A stretch of DNA of 32,349 nt from Bacteroidales bacterium (GTDB lineage: Bacteria; Bacteroidota; Bacteroidia; Bacteroidales; UBA3663): NCBI GenBank assembly GCA_017618715.1, contig JAFZTS010000078.1, positions 1 through 32,349 on the forward strand, read 5' to 3'. Position 1 is the stretch's first letter. Every line of letters starts with the position of its first letter. The position numbers were made by a program, and so were the translations under genes. This document shows positions 16,690-24,291 of the stretch, in pieces. Under the pieces are notes generated by a model that worked only from the letters and a program-made list of their open reading frames with translations, was not told the DNA's origin and ran no database searches.

Positions 16690-18045
16690 ATGGCAAATGT
16701 TATTAAGCTCAAAAAAGGCTTGAACATCAACCTGGAGGGCACACCCGAAGAGAAATTCGTGAGTGTCAAGGAGGCCAAGAAGGTCACCCTTGTTCCCGAT
16801 GACTTCGTGATGTGTACCCCTAAGATTGTGCTCAAAGCCGGTGATGCTGTCAAGGCTGGAGACGAAGTTTTCCATGACAAGCAGTATCCAGAGATTAAGT
16901 TCGTGAGCCCTGTGAGCGGCACCCTTGAGGAAGTCGTTCGCGGTGACCGACGCAAAGTGCTTGGCATCGTCATTTCGAACGATGGCAAGGGCACCAGTGC
17001 AAAACTGCCTGTCGTTGATCCCAAGACTGCTACAGTCGATGAGGTCAAGCAAGCGATGCTCGATGGTGGCGTATGGCCTTTCCTCACACAGCGTCCCTAC
17101 GGCGTTCTCGCCAATCCTTCCCTGCGTCCACGCGACATCTTCGTGACCGCACTCAACACCGCTCCCCTTACCCCCAGCTTCGATCTCATCGTCAAGGGAC
17201 AGGAGGCCGACTTTGAGACAGGTCTCGCCGCACTCGCCAAGCTCAGCGCAGGCAAGGTTTATGTAGGTGCAGCTGCATCCACCGCTATTCCCGCCGTAGC
17301 CGGCGTGGAGAAGGTGACAGTGGAAGGTCCGCATCCTGCCGGCAATGTCGGCGTCCAGATCAACAACTTCAAGCCCATCAACAAGGGCGAGATCGTTTGG
17401 ACCGCCAATGCCCAGGACGTGATCGTCATCGGACGTATCCTCAATGGCAAATGCGACTTCTCGCGCATCATCACCATTGCAGGTTCCGAGGTCGTTGCTC
17501 CCGCTTATGCCAAGGTACAGGCAGGCGATTCGCTGGCCAACATCCTTGACGGCAAGGTGAAGCATGTCGAGTACAAGCAGCGTGTCATCAACGGTGACGT
17601 CCTGACCGGCGTAGCCACGGGACTTGCAGGTTCGCTCAATTTCAAGGGACAGACCGTAACCGTCATTCCCGAAGGCGACACCACCGACGAGATTTTCGGC
17701 TGGATCACTCCGGGTCTCACCCGTTACTCCACTTCCAACACCGGTCTTGCCGGCCTGTTCGGACTCTTCAAGTCGAAGAAGTGGAAGCTCGACGCCCGCC
17801 TGAAGGGTGGCCCGCGTGCCCTCATCGTCAGCGGTGACTGGGAGCGTGTATTCCCGATGGACATCTATCCAGAGCACCTCTACAAGGCTGTCCTGGCCTA
17901 CGACATCGACAAGATGGAGCAGCTTGGCATTTACGAGGTACTGCCTGAGGACTTCGCTCTTTGTGAGTTTGTTGACGTCTCGAAGAATCCTGTGCAGCAG
18001 GTCATCGCCGACGGTCTGGTTAAGCTTCGCAAGGAGATGGAATAA
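16690..18045 (+). CDS. nqrA: Na+-translocating NADH:quinone reductase subunit A
   Basis: Peripheral cytoplasmic subunit of the sodium-pumping NADH:quinone oxidoreductase. The 451 residues match the family. The N-terminus (VIKLKKGLNINLEGTPEEK), the barrel-sandwich region (GDAVKAGDEVFHDKQYPEIKF, VSPVSGTLEEVVRGDRR), the RPYGVLANPSLRPRDIFV segment and the C-terminal DFALCEFVDVSKNPVQQVI region are typical. No membrane segment is seen. First gene of a complete nqrABCDEF operon. Confidence 0.97.
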   Translation: MANVIKLKKGLNINLEGTPEEKFVSVKEAKKVTLVPDDFVMCTPKIVLKAGDAVKAGDEVFHDKQYPEIKFVSPVSGTLEEVVRGDRRKVLGIVISNDGKGTSAKLPVVDPKTATVDEVKQAMLDGGVWPFLTQRPYGVLANPSLRPRDIFVTALNTAPLTPSFDLIVKGQEADFETGLAALAKLSAGKVYVGAAASTAIPAVAGVEKVTVEGPHPAGNVGVQINNFKPINKGEIVWTANAQDVIVIGRILNGKCDFSRIITIAGSEVVAPAYAKVQAGDSLANILDGKVKHVEYKQRVINGDVLTGVATGLAGSLNFKGQTVTVIPEGDTTDEIFGWITPGLTRYSTSNTGLAGLFGLFKSKKWKLDARLKGGPRALIVSGDWERVFPMDIYPEHLYKAVLAYDIDKMEQLGIYEVLPEDFALCEFVDVSKNPVQQVIADGLVKLRKEME

Positions 18046-18075
18046 TTGTCAAACTGTAAATTATCCGATTGTCCA

Positions 18076-19248
18076 ATGAAACTGAACGATTATATCAACG
18101 AAAAGATTGACCCCCTGTTCCAAAAGGGTGGCAAGTATGAGAAGTTCTGGTCAATCTATGACAGCTTCCATACCTTCCTCTTCGTTCCACGCCACACCGC
18201 TGCCCGCAAGGGTGTGCAGGTTCACGACTCGGTCGATTCCAAGCGTGTCATCATGATGGTGATCCTTGCCCTGATGCCCGCTCTGCTCGTCGGCATGTGG
18301 AACGTAGGTTATCAGCACGACCTGGCCCTCGGCATCAACGACGGCTGGTTCATGCAGTTCCTCTATGGCCTCGTAGCTTTCCTGCCCAAGGTTGTCGTTA
18401 GCTATGTGGTTGGTCTGGGTATCGAAATGACCGTTGCCTGCATCAAGCGCGAAGAGGTGGCCGAAGGCTTCCTTGCCACCGGTCTTCTCATCCCGATGAT
18501 CGTGCCCGTCAACACTCCTCTCTGGATGATTGCCGTAGCTACCGCTTTCTCGGTAATCTTCGCCAAGGAGATCTTCGGCGGCACAGGCATGAACATCTTC
18601 AACCCCGCATTGATCACCCGCGCCTTCCTGTTCTTCGCTTATCCGAAGGCTATGTCGGGCGACGAGGTGTTTGTACGCACCGGTTCTGCACTCTGCAACT
18701 CTCCCATCGAGGGCACCGCAGTGGTTGATGGCTTCTCGGGCGCTACCCCATTGGCAGCTGTTGCCGATGGTACGTTCGATCCTGCCACCTATTCCACGCT
18801 CGATGCGTTCCTCGGTTGCATCCCCGGTTCGATTGCCGAAACCTCTACCCTCGCAATCCTCCTCGGTGCATGTCTGCTCCTGCTGACCCGCGTGGCCTCC
18901 TGGCGCATCATGCTCTCCGTATTCGTCGGTGGTGCTGTGATGTCAGCCATCATCGCTGCCTTCTCCGAGTCCGCACCCACTGTTGCCCAGCAGCTCTGCC
19001 TCGGTGGCTTTGCCTTTGCAGCAGTCTTCATGGCTACCGACCCGGTTACAGGTTGCCGCACCAATACCGGCAAGTACATCTACGGCTTGTTCATTGGTGT
19101 GATGGCCATTCTGATCCGAATGTTCAATACGGGCTATCCCGAAGGCGCTATGATGGCTGTCCTCCTCGGCAATGCCTGTGCTCCTCTCATCGATTACTGT
19201 GTTGTCAATTCTAATATTTCAAAGCGTGCAAAACGCGTAAATGCATAA
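18076..19248 (+). CDS. nqrB: Na+-NQR subunit B
   Basis: Integral membrane subunit of Na+-NQR with about ten membrane helices, part of the sodium channel path; carries covalent FMN and riboflavin. The FMN-linked threonine motif is visible as GFSGATPLAAV. The family N-terminus MKLNDYINEKIDPLF at 18076 is preferred over a longer frame beginning at TTG 18046 directly after the nqrA stop. Homologous in overall plan to RnfD. The product is 390 residues. Confidence 0.96.
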   Translation: MKLNDYINEKIDPLFQKGGKYEKFWSIYDSFHTFLFVPRHTAARKGVQVHDSVDSKRVIMMVILALMPALLVGMWNVGYQHDLALGINDGWFMQFLYGLVAFLPKVVVSYVVGLGIEMTVACIKREEVAEGFLATGLLIPMIVPVNTPLWMIAVATAFSVIFAKEIFGGTGMNIFNPALITRAFLFFAYPKAMSGDEVFVRTGSALCNSPIEGTAVVDGFSGATPLAAVADGTFDPATYSTLDAFLGCIPGSIAETSTLAILLGACLLLLTRVASWRIMLSVFVGGAVMSAIIAAFSESAPTVAQQLCLGGFAFAAVFMATDPVTGCRTNTGKYIYGLFIGVMAILIRMFNTGYPEGAMMAVLLGNACAPLIDYCVVNSNISKRAKRVNA

Positions 19249-19252
19249 GACT

Positions 19253-20206
19253 ATGAATCGTAATTCAAATGTTTATACTGTCATCTACGCAACCGTTTTG
19301 ACAGTATTGGTAGCCATCCTGCTTTCTGCAGCCGCCTTGGGTCTCAAGGACAAGCAGAAAGCCAACATGGACAACGAGAAGAAGCAGCAGATCCTGCAGT
19401 CCGTAGCCTCCAAGTTGGGCAAGACTGTAACGTTCGAGAATGCTGCCGACCTCTGGAAGGAGCTCAACATGGACGACGCCATGTTCTGCGTCAACACCAA
19501 GGGTGAGAAGGTCGAAGGACAGACCGCTTTCGACATTGCTTCCAAGATTCTCTTCGACAAGGGCAAGATCAAGGAAGATGCTACGCTTCCCGTCTATGTA
19601 GCCAACATCGAAGGCATACCCTACCGCATCGTGAGCCTCTATGGTGCAGGTCTGTGGGGACCCATCTGGGGTTATCTTTCAGTCGATCCCGAAGGCAAGG
19701 TGGCCGGCGTATCGTTCGACCACGAGTCTGAGACCGCTGGCCTCGGTGCCAAGATCAAGGACGATCCCGCCTTCGCTGAGGCCTTCATCGGCAAGAGCCT
19801 CTTCACCGATGGCAAGTTCACTTCCGTCTCCGTCACCAAGGCCGGCAAGCCTGCCAACCATGGCGGCGAGAAGGTCGATGCCATCACGGGTGCCACCAAG
19901 ACATCCGACTACGTAGGCGACATGATTTGGGAATCCTTGCTGGGCTATGTTCCATTCCTCCAGGGCGCTACCTCTCCTGCCGGCGGCTGCAAGAAGCACG
20001 AAGGCTGCCAAAAGCATGAAGGCTGCGAGAAGCATGAAGGCTGCGAGAAGCATGAAGGCTGCGAGAAGCCCTGTGATATGGAAGGTTGCCAGAAGGAAGC
20101 CTGCACCCCCGAAGCCTGTGGCAAGCCGGAGTGCAAGGCCCAATGTGGCGAAAAGGCCGAATGCGCCGACAAAGCTGAGTGTGATGCCTGCAAAAAGGCT
20201 GAGTAA
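19253..20206 (+). CDS. nqrC: Na+-NQR subunit C with extra Cys-rich repeat tail
   Basis: NqrC has one N-terminal membrane helix (YTVIYATVLTVLVAILLSAA) and a periplasmic FMN-binding domain; the FMN-linked threonine lies in VDAITGATKTSDYV. ATG 19253 fits the family N-terminus; ATG 19241 overlaps nqrB. The standard domain ends near LLGYVPFLQG, but the frame runs on for about 75 more residues: a tail rich in Cys, Lys, Glu and His, with four KHEGC units coded by 18-base tandem repeats, then further cysteines spaced 4-6 apart (14 Cys in all). The total of 317 residues exceeds the usual 210-260. The tail keeps the same frame and codon style, so it is not an obvious frameshift. A metal-binding or redox role is possible but only inferred. 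Confidence 0.95.
   Translation: MNRNSNVYTVIYATVLTVLVAILLSAAALGLKDKQKANMDNEKKQQILQSVASKLGKTVTFENAADLWKELNMDDAMFCVNTKGEKVEGQTAFDIASKILFDKGKIKEDATLPVYVANIEGIPYRIVSLYGAGLWGPIWGYLSVDPEGKVAGVSFDHESETAGLGAKIKDDPAFAEAFIGKSLFTDGKFTSVSVTKAGKPANHGGEKVDAITGATKTSDYVGDMIWESLLGYVPFLQGATSPAGGCKKHEGCQKHEGCEKHEGCEKHEGCEKPCDMEGCQKEACTPEACGKPECKAQCGEKAECADKAECDACKKAE
19994..20065 (+). repeat. 18-bp tandem repeat inside nqrC (four units)
   Basis: Four consecutive 18-base units encode K-H-E-G-C-(E/Q). Units three and four are identical; the first differs at a few bases. The unit length keeps the frame, so copy-number change would lengthen or shorten the tail without breaking the gene. Confidence 0.9.
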
Positions 20207-20268
20207 TTGTCAATTGTTAGTTATCGATTGTCAATTGTAAAAAATTAATTGTTAATTGTTAATTGTAA
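20205..20268. repeat. TTAATTG/CAATTG repeat tract between nqrC and nqrD
   Basis: Repeated AATTGT units, including three TTAATTG heptamers in a row, fill the space between nqrC and nqrD. The same repeat occurs in reverse orientation after the lipoprotein gene at 7772. It may be an intergenic repeat spread within this genome. Confidence 0.65.
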
Positions 20269-20273
20269 CAGTT

Positions 20274-20906
20274 ATGGCAAATGAAAAGAAACCCGGTGTT
20301 TTCACCGGACCGCTCTGGACCAATAACCCTGTGGTTGTCCAGGTGCTTGGTATCTGCTCGGCCCTTGCGGTTACTACGCAGATGAAGCCCGCACTTGTCA
20401 TGGGTATCTCACTGACCTGTGTGCTCGCTTTCGCCAACGTGATCATTTCTGTGCTCCGCAACACCATACCCAACCGAATCCGTATCATCGTTCAGTTGGT
20501 AGTCGTTGCCGCCCTTGTAATTATCGTCAACCAGATTCTGAAAGCCTACGTCTATGATGTCAGCAAGGCCCTCTCGGTATATGTCGGTCTGATTATCACC
20601 AACTGTATTCTGATGGGACGTCTTGAGGCATTTGCCCTCGGCAACAAGCCCTTCCCCGCCCTCCTCGACGGACTCGGCAATGGTATCGGCTATGCCCTCA
20701 TCCTGTTCATCACCGCCACCCTGCGCGAGCTCTTCGGCAGCGGCACACTCTTTGGCTATGACGTGCTTGCACGTTTCGTCAACGAGGCAGGATACGATGG
20801 CTATCAGAACTGCGGCTTCTTCACGATGCCCGCAGCAGCCCTCATCATCATCGGCTGCATCATCTGGTATCAGCGTGCTAAGAACCCTGATCTTCAGGAC
20901 AAGTAA
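20274..20906 (+). CDS. nqrD: Na+-NQR subunit D
   Basis: Integral membrane subunit with six helices, paired with NqrE around the iron centre in the membrane core. The 210-residue form starts at ATG 20274 (MANEKKPGVF); an upstream in-frame TTG lies in the repeat tract and is rejected. Family marks: PLWTNNPVVVQVLGICSALA, the conserved cysteine in ITNCILMGRLEAFA, and GNGIGYALILFITATLREL. Confidence 0.96.
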   Translation: MANEKKPGVFTGPLWTNNPVVVQVLGICSALAVTTQMKPALVMGISLTCVLAFANVIISVLRNTIPNRIRIIVQLVVVAALVIIVNQILKAYVYDVSKALSVYVGLIITNCILMGRLEAFALGNKPFPALLDGLGNGIGYALILFITATLRELFGSGTLFGYDVLARFVNEAGYDGYQNCGFFTMPAAALIIIGCIIWYQRAKNPDLQDK

Positions 20907-20927
20907 TACCCTTAAAACAACTGCAAA

Positions 20928-21527
20928 ATGGAATATCTGAATCTATTCATCAAGTCAATCTTCATTGACAACATGATCTTTGCACTGTTCCTGGGTATGT
21001 GTTCTTACCTGGCAGTGTCGAAGACTGTGAAGACGTCGGTAGGTCTTGGCTGTGCAGTAACCTTCGTGTTGCTCATCACCCTTCCTATCAACTACTTGCT
21101 CGACAAGTACGTGCTTCAGCCCAATGCGCTCGTCGAAGGCGTTGACCTCAGCTACCTGAGCTTCATCATCTTCATCGCCAACATCGCCGCTATCGTGCAG
21201 ATTGTCGAGATGGTGGTCGAGAAGTTCTTCCCCGCGCTCTATGGCTCTCTCGGTATCTTCCTCCCGCTCATCGCCGTGAACTGCGCCATCCTCGGTGGCT
21301 CGCTCTTCATGCAGCAGAAGGAGTTCGAGAACGTAGGCTTCGCCATCACTTACGCCCTTGGCGACGGTATCGGCTGGCTCTTCGCCATCGCATGTATCGC
21401 AGCCATTCGTGAGAAGCTGTCCTACAGCAACATTCCCGCTCCTCTGAAGGGCCTCGGCATCACGTTCATCGTGACCGGCCTCATGGCCATCGCCTTCATG
21501 AGCTTCTCTGGTATTCAACTTGGTTAA
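20928..21527 (+). CDS. nqrE: Na+-NQR subunit E
   Basis: Integral membrane subunit, six helices, homologous to NqrD in inverted topology and to RnfA. The 199 residues include [20 protein letters not shown] with the conserved cysteine near the N-terminus, [13 protein letters not shown] with the second conserved cysteine, and [11 protein letters not shown]. It starts 21 bases after nqrD. Confidence 0.96.
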   Translation: MEYLNLFIKSIFIDNMIFALFLGMCSYLAVSKTVKTSVGLGCAVTFVLLITLPINYLLDKYVLQPNALVEGVDLSYLSFIIFIANIAAIVQIVEMVVEKFFPALYGSLGIFLPLIAVNCAILGGSLFMQQKEFENVGFAITYALGDGIGWLFAIACIAAIREKLSYSNIPAPLKGLGITFIVTGLMAIAFMSFSGIQLG

Positions 21528-21530
21528 AAG

Positions 21531-21538
21531 AAAGGAGG
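21531..21538 (+). promoter_or_regulatory. Strong Shine-Dalgarno site before nqrF
   Basis: AAAGGAGG lies seven bases before the nqrF ATG. Near-perfect Shine-Dalgarno sequences are uncommon in this phylum and no other gene in the window has one this good; it may set a high NqrF level. Confidence 0.6.
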
Positions 21539-21545
21539 CTGCAAT

Positions 21546-22835
21546 ATGTTAACAACTTATATTTATGCAATAGTAGTATTCCTCATCGTAATACTCTTAC
21601 TCGTAGCGCTCCTGCTCATCGTCAAGGCCAAGCTCGTTCCGTCGGGCAACATCAGCATCGATGTCAACGGCAAGAAGAATATCGAAGCCGGCATTGGCAC
21701 CACAGCCCTTGCAGCCCTGCAGCAGGGTGGCATCTTCCTGTCCTCCGCTTGCGGTGGTGGTGGTAAGTGCGGCCAGTGCAAGTGTATCATCGAATCGGGT
21801 GCCGGCAATATCCTGCCCACCGAGGTTGGTTTCTTCACCCGCAAGGAAATCAAGAAGAACTACCGTCTGGCCTGCCAGTCGAAGATCAAGGAGAATGCCA
21901 AGATTGTCGTTCCTGATGACGTATTCGGCGTAAAGGAATGGGAATGCACCGTTATTGGCAACAAGAACGTGGCAACCTTCATCAAGGAGTACAAGGTGGC
22001 TCTGCCTCCTGGAGAGCACATGAACTTCGAGCCCGGTTCCTATGCACAGATCAAGATCCCGACCTTCGAGATCGATTACAAGGACTTCGACCGCGACCTC
22101 ATCGGCGAGACCTATCTGCCCGCATGGGAGAACTTCCACATGTTCGAACTGCATTGCTCCAACACCGAGCCTACCGTTCGTGCATACTCGATGGCCAACT
22201 ATCCCGACGAGGGCGATATCATCACGCTCAACGTACGTATCGCTACCCCACCGTTCAAGCCGCGTGAGCAGCAGGTTAAGGGCGCCAACAACTTCATGCC
22301 CGTCAACCCGGGTATCGCATCGACCTACATCTTCAACCTCCGTCCAGGCGACAAGGTGATCATGTCTGGTCCTTACGGCGAGTTCCGCCCACAGTACGGC
22401 ACAGGTCGCGAAATGATTTGGGTAGGTGGTGGTGCCGGTATGGCTCCTCTCCGTGCACAGATCATGCACATGCTCAAAGGCAACGGCGTGAAGGACGAAG
22501 ATCGCAAGCGCCCGATGCACTACTTCTATGGTGCACGCGCTTTGGAGGAGATCCCGTTCCTCGACGACTTCCTCCAGCTCCAGAAGGACTTCCCCAACTT
22601 CCACTTCCATCTTGCCCTCGACCGTCCCGATCCGAAGGCCGATGCAGCTGGAATTGCCTACACCCCAGGCTTCGTAGCTCCTGTGATGGGCGACACCTAT
22701 CTGAAGGCACACGAAGCCCCCGAAGATTGCGAATATTATCTTTGCGGACCTCCAATGATGGCTAAGACCGTCCTTGACCTCCTCCACTCCCTCGGAGTTG
22801 AGGATGACATGATCCGCTTCGATAACTTCGGATAA
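21546..22835 (+). CDS. nqrF: Na+-NQR subunit F (NADH dehydrogenase, FAD and 2Fe-2S)
   Basis: Electron entry subunit: NADH to FAD to 2Fe-2S. It has 429 residues. One N-terminal helix anchors it (IYAIVVFLIVILLLVALLLI), then a ferredoxin domain with cluster cysteines in SACGGGGKCGQCKC and a fourth in RLACQSK, an FAD domain with RAYSMANYP, and an NADH domain with GGGAGMAPLRAQI and YLCGPPMM. It ends in the family-typical FDNFG. Last gene of the operon, followed by a terminator. Confidence 0.97.
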   Translation: MLTTYIYAIVVFLIVILLLVALLLIVKAKLVPSGNISIDVNGKKNIEAGIGTTALAALQQGGIFLSSACGGGGKCGQCKCIIESGAGNILPTEVGFFTRKEIKKNYRLACQSKIKENAKIVVPDDVFGVKEWECTVIGNKNVATFIKEYKVALPPGEHMNFEPGSYAQIKIPTFEIDYKDFDRDLIGETYLPAWENFHMFELHCSNTEPTVRAYSMANYPDEGDIITLNVRIATPPFKPREQQVKGANNFMPVNPGIASTYIFNLRPGDKVIMSGPYGEFRPQYGTGREMIWVGGGAGMAPLRAQIMHMLKGNGVKDEDRKRPMHYFYGARALEEIPFLDDFLQLQKDFPNFHFHLALDRPDPKADAAGIAYTPGFVAPVMGDTYLKAHEAPEDCEYYLCGPPMMAKTVLDLLHSLGVEDDMIRFDNFG

Positions 22836-22860
22836 TTTTCTTAGCTTAACAACTACTCCT

Positions 22861-22897
22861 CTCCCCGCCGGAAATTTCTTCCGACGGGGAGTTTATT
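22861..22897 (+). terminator. Terminator of the nqr operon
   Basis: A GC-rich inverted repeat (CTCCCCG-CCGGA / TCCG-A-CGGGGAG, with a small bulge) is followed by TTTATTT. Confidence 0.85.
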
Positions 22898-22928
22898 TAC
22901 ATAAACAAAAATTGATAATAACAAAAGT

Positions 22929-23062
22929 GGTCGCATAGCTCAAAATTATAGCAAAATTAAATCAAAAAATTATAAGAAAAACGGGAAGGTATTTTGATTT
23001 CAGACATTCATCTTATGATAATTTTATAAATCAATTTTCTTATAATTTTGAGTGAAACGACC
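22929..23062. other. AT-rich palindromic element downstream of umuD1
   Basis: This stretch lies between nqrF and umuD1, in a 310-base gap. Outer arms pair as GGTCG/CGACC, then a 5x5 internal loop, then CTCAAAATTATA/TATAATTTTGAG (22939-22950 with 23041-23052). A competing 15-bp pair joins 22966-22980 with 23035-23049, and AAATCAAAA at 22959 pairs with TTTTGATTT at 22992. It takes the same place relative to umuD1 as the palindromic hairpin has to umuD2. No coding frame is credible here. Confidence 0.5.
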
Positions 23063-23085
23063 CCTAAAACATATTTGTTATATAG

Positions 23086-23130
23086 AAGGCGATTTTCGCC
23101 TTTACGGAAATCCTTTAATTCTCAAATTCG
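23086..23130 (-). terminator. umuD-tail motif and hairpin after umuD1
   Basis: On the minus strand, 15 bases after the umuD1 stop, comes CGAATTTGAGAATT (23130-23117), then a 7-bp hairpin AAGGCGA/TCGCCTT (23102-23086) and CTATATAAC. It may act as a weak terminator. The same motif pair follows umuD2 and also precedes it. Confidence 0.55.
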
Positions 23131-23145
23131 TAAAAAAAACAAGAG

Positions 23146-23580
23146 TCATTTCCACTTCTTGATCGTCCAGACCACCACCCCCCAAACTTCAAAATTATCA
23201 TCCGCATCAATACGTATAGGCTTGAACTGGCTATTAGCGGGACGAAGCTCGATGTAACCCTCCTGGCGATGCGTGAGATCAAGGTATTTGATCGTGAACT
23301 CCTCGTTGACGAAAGCGACAATCACGTCTCCGTTCCTCGGCTGAACTGAACGGTCGATGACAGCGATGTCGCCATCGCTGATACCGGCATCCATCATCGA
23401 ATCGCCCTCCACTCGTCCGTAGAACGTGGCTTCAGGATGAGCGATAAGGTCACGGTTGAAGTCGAGAGAATCATGCCTGTAGTCTTCGGCAGGCGAAGGG
23501 AAGCCAGCCTTGATGGCTTCTGCGAACTGGAGCTCAAGCATCTCCTTGAAGTCTCCATTTATGATGTGTATTTTGGACAT
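23146..23580 (-). CDS. UmuD-like S24 autopeptidase, catalytic serine intact
   Basis: A 144-residue protein of the LexA/UmuD S24 family. In UmuD, self-cleavage yields UmuD', the partner of translesion polymerase UmuC. The cleavage region AIKAGFPSPAEDY is typical (expected cut Ala25-Gly26). The catalytic dyad is present: Ser61 in VEGDSMMDAG and Lys98 in FTIKYLD. There is no DNA-binding domain, so it is not LexA, and no umuC lies beside it. It follows the HAD-like gene by 22 bases on the same strand. A second, diverged copy lies at 31486. The family is sure; its role without an adjacent polymerase is open. Confidence 0.9.
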   Translation of the reverse strand: MSKIHIINGDFKEMLELQFAEAIKAGFPSPAEDYRHDSLDFNRDLIAHPEATFYGRVEGDSMMDAGISDGDIAVIDRSVQPRNGDVIVAFVNEEFTIKYLDLTHRQEGYIELRPANSQFKPIRIDADDNFEVWGVVVWTIKKWK

Positions 23581-23602
23581 ATTATCGAATCATTTTGGTC
23601 AA

Positions 23603-24016
23603 TTATCGCGCCAAAGATGAAATCACCTTCAACCAATCCGTTTCGGGCTCGAAGCCGAACTTGTCATCGATACCCACGTTGAAATAGAGTTTCACCTCAA
23701 AGTTCTGGAAGCTCGTGTTGCCCACCTCCGGATTCTCGTTGGCGTAGTCGAAATGTATGCCCTCCTCCGCAAAATGGGCCATGTATTCATCCATTTTCTC
23801 CTTGTAGCATCCGCTCCAGAGAATCAGGCAGATGTCCTCACGATTCGTCATCAGTTGCAGGGCCTCCCTCGCATACGGATAATAATCGTAAGTCTCCTCA
23901 TTCTCATAGCATGCACGAAGAATCGTGTCGTGTATATCCACAACGACATAGATCTTCTCCCAGTTCTTCGCAATCTTGCGGTTGAACGCCACCTCAAATG
24001 CCTTGGTAATATCCAT
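23603..24016 (-). CDS. Small HAD-like hydrolase
   Basis: A 137-residue protein with HAD superfamily features: motif I at VVVDIHDTIL (residues 24-33), motif II Ser in CLILWSGC, and motif IV GIDDKFG near the end. The usual general acid (second Asp of DxD) is His29 here, so catalysis may differ from normal phosphatases, though this could be a feature of its subfamily. There is no room for a large cap domain. It lies 22 bases upstream of umuD1 on the same strand, with a good promoter in front, so the two form an operon. Substrate unknown. Confidence 0.75.
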   Translation of the reverse strand: MDITKAFEVAFNRKIAKNWEKIYVVVDIHDTILRACYENEETYDYYPYAREALQLMTNREDICLILWSGCYKEKMDEYMAHFAEEGIHFDYANENPEVGNTSFQNFEVKLYFNVGIDDKFGFEPETDWLKVISSLAR

Positions 24017-24148
24017 ATTCTTAATTCAATATTCATTTATTTCAACTAATCGAAAAGATGCTACTATATAACAAACAACGTTATATTTTCATCTTACTTT
24101 CAATGTTTATGTGTCGCTTGTGTTTTCGATTTGTCGAAATGGATGCTG

Positions 24149-24180
24149 CAAATATAGTGTGTTTTAAATAAATGTCCAAA
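24149..24180 (-). promoter_or_regulatory. Promoter of the HAD-umuD1 operon
   Basis: Read on the minus strand: TTTG at 24180-24177 and TATATTTG at 24156-24149, with 20 bases between. Both boxes match consensus. The 24017-24291 gap between divergent operons holds this and the facing promoter and little else. Confidence 0.8.
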
Positions 24181-24229
24181 TCAATTGGAATCTTTTGTAA
24201 ATATCAATAGCATTTTTCTCGTAAATAAT

Positions 24230-24260
24230 TTTGTTCTTTCATTTTTTTCAACTATATTTG
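24230..24260 (+). promoter_or_regulatory. Promoter of the DUF4062 operon
   Basis: TTTG at 24230-24233 and TATATTTG at 24253-24260, 19 bases apart, fit both consensus boxes. The first ATG follows at 24292. The match is as good as for housekeeping genes in the window, so basal expression is likely. Confidence 0.8.
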
Positions 24261-24291
24261 CCCCACAATATTACAACATAAAACTAAAAAC

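Noticed and set aside
16687..17877. 396-codon minus-strand frame opposite nqrA
   Set aside because: It is a shadow of nqrA; codon periodicity of high-GC third positions opens long antisense frames here. The same holds for the 396-codon frame opposite nqrF (21597-22787).
22836..23145. CRISPR array
   Set aside because: Repeated AT-rich motifs are present but they are inverted arms, not evenly spaced direct repeats; no array was seen anywhere in the window.
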